18,008 nt of DNA from Micavibrio_A sp035759665 (lineage in GTDB: Bacteria; Pseudomonadota; Alphaproteobacteria; Micavibrionales; Micavibrionaceae): the NCBI GenBank assembly GCA_035759665.1, contig DASTUM010000053.1, positions 1 through 18,008 of the forward strand. The letters are read 5' to 3'. The notes below the pieces were generated by a model, which worked only from the letters and a program-made list of their open reading frames with translations, ran no database searches and was not told the DNA's origin. Below are positions 7,122-14,342 of this stretch, piece after piece (the first letter of the stretch is position 1; every line of letters begins with the position of its first letter). Position numbers and translations under genes: made by a program.

Positions 7122-8303
7122 ATGAAATACGCTCTTCCACTTTTTCTCCTTGCCCTGCTTCTGAATGGCTGCGCCGGAACCGGCAAGACGACGGCGAAGG
7201 ACGATACCGCGCCGCTGGTGATGAAGCCTGCATCCTTCTCCGACCTTGAAGGCTGGAACAATGAGGATTTCATGGGTTTCATGAATGCCTACCGCACGAG
7301 TTGCGCGCGCATCCTCAAGAAAAACCCTTCGGATAAATTCTCCTCCGATCCGGCGTGGGGCACGTATGGCGAATGGCAGACCGCCTGCCGGAGCGGGCAG
7401 GGCGTGAACGAAAACGATCCTTCCGCCGTGCGCGCCTTCCTGCAAAATAATTTCAAAGTCGTGGCAGCGACGGCCGCGGGCGATCCGCAGGGGCTTTTTA
7501 CCGGCTATTATGAATCGACTTTGAACGGTTCGCGGACGAAACATGGGCCTTTCCTGTATCCGCTGCTTGGCCGGCCCGCCGATCTTGTCATGGTGGAACT
7601 GGGCGATTTCCGCGACGAGCTGAAGGGTCAGCGCATTGCGGGGCGCGTGATCGACGGGAAGTTGAAGCCCTATGAAAACCGCGCGGCGATCGTGTCCGGC
7701 AAGATGCCAGCGGAACAATTCAGGCCGCTGGTCTGGCTCGACGATCCGCACGATGCGTTTTTTGTGCAGGTGCAGGGATCGGGAATCGTGCATCTTGATG
7801 ACGGGTCGCTGATGCGCGTGGGATACGCGGCGCAGAACGGGCATCCTTATTACGCGATAGGCCGCGAACTGGTGAAGCGCGGCATCTATAAAAAAGACGA
7901 AGTGTCGATGGATACGATCCGTGGCTGGATGCTGCAAAACCCCGCCAAGGCGGAAGAGCTGATGAACACAAACCCCTCCTATGTCTTCTTTCAGGAAATG
8001 AAGGATGACGGTTCGGGCGCGGGGCCGCAGGGCGGCGAGGGCGTGAAGCTGACGGCGGGGCGCTCGCTCGCCATCGACCGCGGCAAATTGCCCTATGGAT
8101 TTCCCATCTACCTGATGGCGGATTATGCCGATGAAGACGGGAAGCCGATCCGGAAACTGATGATGGCGCAGGATACGGGCGGGGCGATCCGCGGCGCGGT
8201 GCGCGGCGATTATTTCTGGGGTTCGGGATCTGTGGCAGAGGCGAAGGCCGGGCCGATGAAGGCCAAAGGAAAATATTTCTTCCTGCTGCCGAAGGGGTTA
8301 TAG
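7122..8303 (+). CDS. mltA: Membrane-bound lytic murein transglycosylase A
   Basis: A 393-residue lipoprotein that cleaves peptidoglycan glycan strands between MurNAc and GlcNAc, leaving 1,6-anhydroMurNAc ends. The N-terminus MKYALPLFLLALLLNGC is a lipoprotein signal with lipidated Cys17; Ala at +2 predicts sorting to the outer membrane. The MltA domain holds GLFTGYYESTLNGS and VWLDDPHDAFFVQVQGSG. The C-terminal 3D (three-Asp) domain has LAIDRGKLPYG, AQDTGGAIRG (Asp351) and GDYFWGSG (Asp363). One of these conserved aspartates corresponds to the family's catalytic acid. GGAGG lies 5 bases before the ATG. Its stop is 3 bp from that of the converging GNAT gene. In many Alphaproteobacteria a Smr-domain gene follows mltA; none does here. 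Confidence 0.96.
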   Translation: MKYALPLFLLALLLNGCAGTGKTTAKDDTAPLVMKPASFSDLEGWNNEDFMGFMNAYRTSCARILKKNPSDKFSSDPAWGTYGEWQTACRSGQGVNENDPSAVRAFLQNNFKVVAATAAGDPQGLFTGYYESTLNGSRTKHGPFLYPLLGRPADLVMVELGDFRDELKGQRIAGRVIDGKLKPYENRAAIVSGKMPAEQFRPLVWLDDPHDAFFVQVQGSGIVHLDDGSLMRVGYAAQNGHPYYAIGRELVKRGIYKKDEVSMDTIRGWMLQNPAKAEELMNTNPSYVFFQEMKDDGSGAGPQGGEGVKLTAGRSLAIDRGKLPYGFPIYLMADYADEDGKPIRKLMMAQDTGGAIRGAVRGDYFWGSGSVAEAKAGPMKAKGKYFFLLPKGL

Positions 8304-8306
8304 CGG

Positions 8307-8777
8307 CTATTCGCCGTCGACATATTCTTCGCGAAGCTGCTTGAAATAATAATCGCCGGATTTCTGGTAGCCGGAACTCTCATATAATTTCGCCGCACGG
8401 CCGGCGCCGATATCGGTGTCGAGCTCGATCAGGTAGCATCCTTCCTCGCGCGCGCGGTCTTCGGCGAATTGGATGAGGCGCGAGCCGTAACCGTGGCCGC
8501 GATATTTCTTGTCGACGACGACGTGCTCGATATAGGTCACGAACCCGTCATGCAGGTTGTGGTTGGCGATGACGCCGATAACGCCGACGACCTGTTTATC
8601 GACGGCGCCCATGAACATCCGGTATCCCGTGGCGCGCGCTACGAAGACGCGGCGGGCATAGGTCTGCATGTCCAGCTGCGGGAAAAGCTGGCGGATGATT
8701 GGATAGGCCATGTGGTAATCCGCATCGGACCGCGCCTCGCGGATATCGAGTGCGGGTTTTTCACGTTCGGTTGTCAT
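8307..8777 (-). CDS. GNAT-family N-acetyltransferase
   Basis: A 156-residue single-domain protein that should transfer an acetyl group from acetyl-CoA to an amine; the substrate cannot be told from sequence. Motif A is clear: TYIEHVVVDKKYRGHGYGSR, with the R-G-x-G-x-G pyrophosphate-binding loop, followed by helix LIQFAEDRARE. Motif B is YLIELDT...AAKLYESSGYQKSGDYYF. The start at ATG 8777 (MTTEREK) is chosen as the first ATG. A GTG 16 codons earlier would add a Lys-rich extension with no ribosome site, and the site before 8777 is itself weak. It converges on mltA with a 3-bp gap and no obvious terminator between them, and sits downstream of the tpsA terminator. Confidence 0.88.
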   Translation of the reverse strand: MTTEREKPALDIREARSDADYHMAYPIIRQLFPQLDMQTYARRVFVARATGYRMFMGAVDKQVVGVIGVIANHNLHDGFVTYIEHVVVDKKYRGHGYGSRLIQFAEDRAREEGCYLIELDTDIGAGRAAKLYESSGYQKSGDYYFKQLREEYVDGE

Positions 8778-8884
8778 GCTGTCACGCTTGGATGTCTTTT
8801 TTTTCAGGATGATGCAGACTATCACAAACGGCGTTTTTTGTCACCTGAAAGCGGTTTTATCGTTGTAACAGATTGATTCTTTTA

Positions 8885-8919
8885 AAAAAGAAAAACCCCG
8901 CCGGCGATTTTCGGGCGGG
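8885..8919 (-). terminator. Intrinsic terminator of tpsA
   Basis: On the minus strand CCCGCC (8919-8914) pairs with GGCGGG (8902-8897), followed at once by a T-rich run (GTTTTTCTTTTTT, complement of 8885-8896). It lies 25 bases after the tpsA stop and ahead of the GNAT gene, so the two are probably separate transcripts. Confidence 0.85.
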
Positions 8920-8943
8920 ATTCTCCGGATATTCACGGCCCCC

Positions 8944-11900
8944 CTAGAAGCCGGTTCCGCAGGTTGCGGCCTGGTTCAGGTTGGCGGCAACGCCGCCCGT
9001 ATAAACCACGTTTACCACCTGACCCGCTCCCGCTGCCGCAACGGCGTTGCCCCAGCAGGACTGCTCCTGTGCGCCCGAAGCGGTTTCGATAGTGTTCAAC
9101 CGGCCCGCGCCCGACTGGTCGCTGCCCGCGGCGGTTTCGATTTGGTTCAGTTGCGAAGGATCGGAGTTTTGCCCGCCTGCGAAAGTCGTGATCTGGTTCA
9201 GCGCCGCCGGCGTGGCAGGTGTACCGCCGCCGACCGACGGAAGGCTTGCGATCTGGACGTTCAGGCCCGTTGTATCGCCGTTGAAGGCGCCGAAACGATT
9301 GAAAATCAGGCTTTGTTCGATTGGCGGCGCGACCCCGGTCAGCGAAACGGGAACCGGGTAGAAGAAGAAAATGCCGCGGTTGTCAGAATCGATGCGGTGA
9401 TAGAACTGGTCTTCCAGAAAGGCTTCTCTTGCCGGGTTCGCCCCGTCGATGGCAGGCGTAAAAGCTGCACCTTCCAACGGGAAGTAGTATGTGCTTTCGC
9501 TGCCATCAAGCCAGATAGCCTCTCCGGTGCCCGGATCGACGAACGAGCCGTCCGCGACATAAACGAATTCGCCGCTCTGGCCGCGGAAATATTGCTGGCC
9601 GATCGTACCGCCGAATGTGGTGGGGTTGTACGGCACGGCCGGATACGTGTCATAAGGGTTGCCGTCATGTGTGTGACCGCCGCCCGCCCTGACCAGCGAG
9701 AGCTTCGTCGGATCTTTCGGGTTCGCTTCGAAATACAGGGCAATTTTTCCGTTGAGGAAAACGTTGCCCGGACCCGTAAGGTCGATCACGCCGCTTTGCA
9801 GGTGCGCGCCGATTATGTTGTTGTAGAACACGTTGCCGGAGACTTCGATGTCGCCATTGCGGTTGCCTTGGGCAAAGAAGCCGGTCTGGTTGTTCGACAA
9901 GAGGTTGTAACCGACAAAGACGTCGTCGCTGCCGCTGACTTCGACGCCGCTGTTGTTCGCGAAGCGTACGAAGTTGGCGAAGATATCGGCGTCATCGGAT
10001 TTCTCGACGTCGATGCCATCGTTGCCGGCATTGCTGATGTAATTGAAGCCGACATCGAGATCGTCGCTCCTGCGGGCATAGATACCATCGCCTGCCACGG
10101 AGAGGATCTGGTTGCCGAGGATATCAACATTGTCGCTGCGGCGGATGTCGATTCCATCCCCGCCGGTCAGGCCGATCAAATTCAAACCGATATCCGTGAA
10201 ATCCGACTGGCGCAGCGCGATGCCGTCATCACCCGTCAGGCCGATGGCGTTGAGGTAGATGTCCGTTCCAATGCTCTTCACCACCTGGATGCCGTCATCG
10301 AGGACTCTGGCGATCATGTTGAGGGCGATATCCACGCCGAAGCCGCCATCGACATTGATGCCGTCCAGGTCGACATCCCGGATATCGTTGTAGGAGATAT
10401 CGGTGTAGTCGGAGCCGGAGTTCACGTAAATGCCGTGGCCCTTGGTCTGTCTGACGTCGTTGTCGTAAACGATGGCGCTGTCGCTGTTTTCGACGTTGAT
10501 GCCGTGACGGTTGATGTTTCCGCCCGACTTTCCGACCTCGTTTTTCTGGATGGTGAGGTTTTTGGCTTTCTGGGCGTAAATGCCGTCAAGCGCGGTTTTA
10601 TCGACTTGGTTGTCATCGATCATGACCGTGTCGCCCGCGTTCACGCGGATACCCCAGTGGCCGACCTTATCAACATCGTTTCTGCTGATCGTCGTATTCT
10701 TGGTCGCCGTGGTATAGATGCCCGTGCGTATCGCGCGCTTTATAACGTTTTTGTCGACAACGATCAAATTGCCTTTTTCGATACGGATGCCGTCCCAGTC
10801 CGTATCGCGGGTGCGGTTGTCGTAGAGGACGATATCATCGCTGCCGATCGACTGGATGCCGCTGCCGATATTGTGGGCGGTGGATGTAGTGTAGCGGGTA
10901 TCGTTGCCTTCAACGCGGGCGCCGTGGGCTTTGTTCAACTGGATGCCGTCGCCCTTGATGTTGAAGGCGCCGCCCGCAAGGCCGATAGAGTTGGTCAGGA
11001 CTTGCGCCTTGAGGCTTTTGTCGACCAGGATGCCGTGCGATCCGGTATCGTTGATCTTGTTGAGCGAGACTTCGAGGGAGCCGGGGCTTCCCGCCAGTTC
11101 GGAGGATTCCAGAAGCTCGATGCCGTTGCCGCCGACATGACGGATTTTGTTGCCGGTGATTTTTGCGCCCTCGGCCTTGTAGGCGTTCACGCCGTCCCAA
11201 ACCGTATTCTCGATGATGTTTGTTTCAACCAGGGCGTTTTTGGTCTGGTCGAGATGGATACCGTAGTTCTTGATATTGCCCGTAACGCCGGAGCTGTTGC
11301 CGATATCGTTGTTTTGGACAATCAGGTTCTTGGTTTTATAAGCATGGACACCGTGCAGGCCCGTATCGTCGACCTGGTTGTTGTCCAGTGTGACTTTATC
11401 CCCCGTGTCCGCGTGAATGCCGTAACGGCCCACATTGTCGATGTCGTTGTCGATAAGATCGGTTTTTGTCACCGCGCCAAGATAGATGCCCGTGCGAACC
11501 GCATCGTCGATGACGTTGCCTTGGATAAGCAGTTCCTTGCCTTTATCGACGCGGATGCCGTCCCAATCCGTATCCCGGATTTCGTTTTCGACCAGCTCGA
11601 CTTTGTCGCTGCTGATCGACTGAATGCCGCTGCCGATACGCCAGGCGGTGTTCGTTGTGTTGGTGATCTGGTTGTTCTTCACCCATGCGCCGTCCGAATC
11701 TTCGAGGCGGATGCCATCGCCATTGATATTGTGATCGAGGCCGTTGGTTCCGATATGGTTGCGCAGGATGCGCGCATCCTCGCTGTCCTTGATATGAATG
11801 CCGTGTGAGCCGATATCGTCGATCTGGTTATCCGACACTTCCACACCTGCGGCGCCGTCGGCGAAGACGGCGTTCTGGCTAATATTGTCGATAATGTTGT

Positions 11901-13959
11901 TTTTCACCGTCACGTTATTGGCATGGTCGACCCAGACGCCGTAACCGTTGGGATCGCTTGTGCTGGTAATGTGGAAGCCGTCGATCGTGACGCCGCTCGT
12001 AACGACATGAAAGCCGGGCGAGCTGGGATCGACGATCGTTTCCGGCCCGCGGGCCCGGTCATAGCCGGCATAGCCCGCATTTGCGCCTTCAAGGTTGACT
12101 TCCCTGTCGACTAGGACGGATTCCAGGTATGTGCCTGCTGCGACATCGATTGTTTCGGCGGCAGCGGTTGTTTTATCGGCGAAGTGAACCGCTTGCTGGA
12201 TCAGGGCTTTGTTGGAGAGGACGTTGATATTGTCCGCCGTGGTGAAAATCTGACCATCGTCGGCGAGCGTGCTGAACGAGGCGTCAGCCAGGTTTGTGCG
12301 CTTGTAGATGCGGCCATCGAGGTTGAGTTCGTCGACGACGATATCGTGCGGCGCGGGCAGAAGGCCTATGCCGAGCGGGCTGATTCCGGCGGCGAGGTCT
12401 TGTACCAAAAGCTTGCCGGTGCCGAGCGTGATGTCGTGCTTGATGTTAACCGTCGGCGCAGCCAGCGTCAGGTCGTGCGACGTGATGCCGTTATGATGCG
12501 TTGTAACAGCCGGAACCCAGTGCCACGTCCAGAACGGGCCGCTCATGTTAAAATAGCCCGGTGTGATGACCTCATCGTAATCATACTCGCTGATATTGAT
12601 CTTTTCAGCTGTGCTGATGGTTTCCGTTGCCCACAAATCGACATCCGTCGTGTGAAGTGTGTTGGCCAGCGCCTGCTGGTCGACGATCAGGATGGGGAAA
12701 GCCCCGCCGAGCAGGATATCGAGGCCGATATTGACGGCCATAAGGGCCGGATCGATGGTGCCTAGCACGACATGCTGCGGGTCGATCAGGAAGCGGCCCG
12801 TTTTGCCGTTCGCCGCCGTCGTGTCGACAAGGCCGCCATAGGCGACGCTGTTGCCTGCCGAAACTTCGACGAAACCGCCGTCGCCGTTCAGGCTGCCGCC
12901 CGGTGCATAGGCTTTGCCGAAGAAGTAAGAATTGTTGTCGCCCCAGGCCCTTATCGAACCGCCATTGCCGTTTTGCTTTGCGCCGGCATCGATGTCCCCG
13001 CCCGACGTAACGAGGACGTTTTCGCCTTTGATCGAAATATCGCCGCCGCCCTGGCCGGATGCGTCCAGCTTGCCGCCGATTTTCACGGCGCCTTTTTTGC
13101 CGCCGTTGACGATGATCCTGCCGCCTTTCACGGAGACGGAAGAAACGTCGATGATGCCGTCCATATTGACGACGCTGTCCACGGCGTCCTTGGCCGCGGC
13201 CACGGTCAGGGCGACGGTGCCGCCCGATGCGATGATCGCGCCTTTGTTTTCGACGATGGCGTTTTCGAGATCGCCGCTGACTTCGATGCTGATGAGGTCG
13301 TCGCCGTACAGGTCAAGCGTGACTTTGTCGCCCGAGGCAAGCGCGACCGTGCCGGCTTTGGCGTTGATCACGCCGTTGTTGCGGACTGCGGGCGCGACGA
13401 AGGCCGCAAGGCCGCCTTCGGCGACCGTGATGGTGCCGTTATTGACGATCTCGCCCGTGCCGCTGACATGCTCGACAATGTCTTTGCCGTTCGCGATATT
13501 TTCGTCGGAGATGTAGCCGGTGGAGGTTACGATGCCGCCTACATTGACTTGCGAGGCTTCGCCGAAAATGACGCCGTTCTGGTCGAAGATGTAGACGCGG
13601 CCGTTGGCGTTCAGTTTGCCCATGATTTTCGTGGGGTCGTTTTTAATGTCGTAGACGACATATTTGGAGTCGCTGGAGCGCTGGTTGAGATTGACGGTGT
13701 CAAGAGCGTGAATGTCGGCGTCGCCCTTAACGGTGGCGTTCATCGAATGAACCTCGATGTTCGTCGTATGAGCGTCCGGCGTCGTTACCGTCTGGCTTCC
13801 GGAAACGACGTCGAAGTTGGACCAGGATCCCTCCGCAAAAGCAGGGGTGGCAATTGCCATCAATCCTGTGGCCGTGAGCGCGGTCGTAGCGAGATATCTG
13901 CGAATGTTTTTTCCAACCAGGCCGAAATTATTTGCGATTCCGCTCTGAACCTGTCTCAT
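8944..13959 (-). CDS. TpsA-type exoprotein: filamentous-haemagglutinin N-domain with NosD-like right-handed beta-helix
   Basis: A 1671-residue secreted protein, the presumed substrate of the TpsB transporter encoded divergently. A long signal peptide (1-42, cleavage after AFA) is followed by the TPS secretion domain (about 43-300), whose recognition region includes NANGRVYIFDQNGVIFGEAS; the usual NPNG is DQNG here. At about 385, TGRFLIDPQHVVLG marks the end of the haemagglutinin-like helix. From about 600 (ETIDVAAGTYLES) to about 1400 come parallel beta-helix rungs of the NosD/pectin-lyase kind, rich in D-G-I. They include a 256-residue duplication and 23-residue Asp-rich rungs. The C-terminus has three 17-residue repeats and the protein's only two cysteines (1635, 1667). 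GGAG lies 8 bases before the ATG. Likely an adhesin; an enzymatic role for the helix is possible but I see no catalytic motif. Confidence 0.93.
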   Translation of the reverse strand: MRQVQSGIANNFGLVGKNIRRYLATTALTATGLMAIATPAFAEGSWSNFDVVSGSQTVTTPDAHTTNIEVHSMNATVKGDADIHALDTVNLNQRSSDSKYVVYDIKNDPTKIMGKLNANGRVYIFDQNGVIFGEASQVNVGGIVTSTGYISDENIANGKDIVEHVSGTGEIVNNGTITVAEGGLAAFVAPAVRNNGVINAKAGTVALASGDKVTLDLYGDDLISIEVSGDLENAIVENKGAIIASGGTVALTVAAAKDAVDSVVNMDGIIDVSSVSVKGGRIIVNGGKKGAVKIGGKLDASGQGGGDISIKGENVLVTSGGDIDAGAKQNGNGGSIRAWGDNNSYFFGKAYAPGGSLNGDGGFVEVSAGNSVAYGGLVDTTAANGKTGRFLIDPQHVVLGTIDPALMAVNIGLDILLGGAFPILIVDQQALANTLHTTDVDLWATETISTAEKINISEYDYDEVITPGYFNMSGPFWTWHWVPAVTTHHNGITSHDLTLAAPTVNIKHDITLGTGKLLVQDLAAGISPLGIGLLPAPHDIVVDELNLDGRIYKRTNLADASFSTLADDGQIFTTADNINVLSNKALIQQAVHFADKTTAAAETIDVAAGTYLESVLVDREVNLEGANAGYAGYDRARGPETIVDPSSPGFHVVTSGVTIDGFHITSTSDPNGYGVWVDHANNVTVKNNIIDNISQNAVFADGAAGVEVSDNQIDDIGSHGIHIKDSEDARILRNHIGTNGLDHNINGDGIRLEDSDGAWVKNNQITNTTNTAWRIGSGIQSISSDKVELVENEIRDTDWDGIRVDKGKELLIQGNVIDDAVRTGIYLGAVTKTDLIDNDIDNVGRYGIHADTGDKVTLDNNQVDDTGLHGVHAYKTKNLIVQNNDIGNSSGVTGNIKNYGIHLDQTKNALVETNIIENTVWDGVNAYKAEGAKITGNKIRHVGGNGIELLESSELAGSPGSLEVSLNKINDTGSHGILVDKSLKAQVLTNSIGLAGGAFNIKGDGIQLNKAHGARVEGNDTRYTTSTAHNIGSGIQSIGSDDIVLYDNRTRDTDWDGIRIEKGNLIVVDKNVIKRAIRTGIYTTATKNTTISRNDVDKVGHWGIRVNAGDTVMIDDNQVDKTALDGIYAQKAKNLTIQKNEVGKSGGNINRHGINVENSDSAIVYDNDVRQTKGHGIYVNSGSDYTDISYNDIRDVDLDGINVDGGFGVDIALNMIARVLDDGIQVVKSIGTDIYLNAIGLTGDDGIALRQSDFTDIGLNLIGLTGGDGIDIRRSDNVDILGNQILSVAGDGIYARRSDDLDVGFNYISNAGNDGIDVEKSDDADIFANFVRFANNSGVEVSGSDDVFVGYNLLSNNQTGFFAQGNRNGDIEVSGNVFYNNIIGAHLQSGVIDLTGPGNVFLNGKIALYFEANPKDPTKLSLVRAGGGHTHDGNPYDTYPAVPYNPTTFGGTIGQQYFRGQSGEFVYVADGSFVDPGTGEAIWLDGSESTYYFPLEGAAFTPAIDGANPAREAFLEDQFYHRIDSDNRGIFFFYPVPVSLTGVAPPIEQSLIFNRFGAFNGDTTGLNVQIASLPSVGGGTPATPAALNQITTFAGGQNSDPSQLNQIETAAGSDQSGAGRLNTIETASGAQEQSCWGNAVAAAGAGQVVNVVYTGGVAANLNQAATCGTGF
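9049..9201 (-). repeat. Three 17-residue C-terminal repeats of TpsA (LNxIxTxxG)
   Basis: Leucines 1587, 1604 and 1621 begin LNQITTFAGGQNSDPSQ, LNQIETAAGSDQSGAGR and LNTIETASGAQEQSCWG. A degenerate fourth, LNQAATCGTG, begins at 1661. The two cysteines of the protein (1635 and 1667) fall in the third and fourth units. Confidence 0.85.
9895..10390 (-). repeat. Tandem 23-residue (69-bp) beta-helix rungs in tpsA
   Basis: Seven successive units keep a strict 23-residue length, for example LTGGDGIDIRRSDNVDILGN... and SVAGDGIYARRSDDLDVGFN..., each with D-G-I at one turn and S-D-x-x-D at the next. The regular acidic ladder would line up along one face of the helix. This is unlike the RTX nonapeptide GGxGxDxxx, which is absent. 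Confidence 0.8.
10432..11826 (-). repeat. Long-range duplication inside tpsA: two copies offset by 768 bp (256 residues)
   Basis: Copy A (about residues 712-920) and copy B (about 968-1176) align with a constant offset. Matching landmarks are GSHGIHIKDS / GSHGILVDKS, GSGIQSISSD / GSGIQSIGSD, RDTDWDGIRVDKG / RDTDWDGIRIEKG, RTGIYLGA / RTGIYTTA, and NNQVDDTGLHGVHAYKTKNL / DNQVDKTALDGIYAQKAKNL. At DNA level the GATCGACTG block falls at 11614 and 10846. Divergence indicates an old duplication. Confidence 0.85.
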
Positions 13960-14342
13960 TCTGCTCTCTCCGTAACATAAAATGTCTGTAAAAAATTGCG
14001 CTACTTTCCGTTAGTCGGCCGCAAAAAGCGCGGTTTTTTAATAATAAACGAGGACAGGAATGCCATTTTTTCGCCATTAAAACAATATTTTTTAAGGAAC
14101 TTTAACCTTTGAACAGAGCGTTCTTAATAAGGCAACACTAATAAAAAAGTAAAACCGCGGGGTCTTTTAACTTAGCGTTTTGGGAGAGTGTTAAACTTGC
14201 AACAGTTCCCCGGACGCATTGCGCGCCGCGGCAAAAACGCGTATTTTTTAAGGCGAAAACGCACTACCCTTCCTGTGCCTTTACGCAATAGTTATAATTT
14301 TAAACTGCTTTACTCATATCTTATAAGAATCAGGGCTCTCCC
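13960..14342. promoter_or_regulatory. 383-bp AT-rich divergent control region between tpsA and tpsB
   Basis: No gene is seen here. The region holds paired sequence elements: the 12-mer TATTTTTTAAGG twice in direct orientation (14086-14097 and 14242-14253); CGCGGTTTT at 14029-14037 with its complement AAAACCGCG at 14151-14159; GAAC-N5-GTTC at 14111-14123; and an imperfect inverted repeat, AAGTAAAA/TTTTAACTT, around CCGCGG (about 14148-14172). These could be operators that coordinate the two divergent genes; no regulator can be named. Confidence 0.55.
14270..14298 (+). promoter_or_regulatory. Candidate tpsB promoter
   Basis: A perfect TATAAT at 14293-14298 lies 44 bases before the tpsB ATG. 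The hexamer 17 bases upstream (14270-14275, TTCCTG) is a poor -35. A second AT-rich block (CTTATAAG) lies nearer the gene. The ribosome site before ATG 14343 is the modest AGGG. Confidence 0.35.

Noticed and set aside
6948..7937. A 329-codon minus-strand open frame
   Set aside because: Antisense to mltA and the end of timA, both well supported; the product is Arg/His-rich, as expected of a shadow frame in GC-rich DNA.
9895..10390. RTX calcium-binding repeats in tpsA
   Set aside because: The acidic repeats are 23 residues long with D-G-I and S-D-x-x-D; the GGxGxDxxx nonapeptide is absent, and the N-terminal TPS domain indicates two-partner rather than type I secretion.
9142..11808. An 888-codon open frame on the plus strand opposite tpsA
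   Set aside because: It lies wholly antisense to the tpsA beta-helix rungs, has no ribosome site or recognisable domain, and its repetitive D/V/A-rich product mirrors the repeats on the other strand.
12772..13980. A 402-codon plus-strand open frame
   Set aside because: Antisense to the signal peptide and TPS domain of tpsA, which are clearly real; no start signal or family features.
14111..14123. LexA box (GAAC-N5-GTTC)
   Set aside because: Spacing does not match the alphaproteobacterial GTTC-N7-GTTC or the Gram-positive GAAC-N4-GTTC forms; kept only as a possible generic operator.
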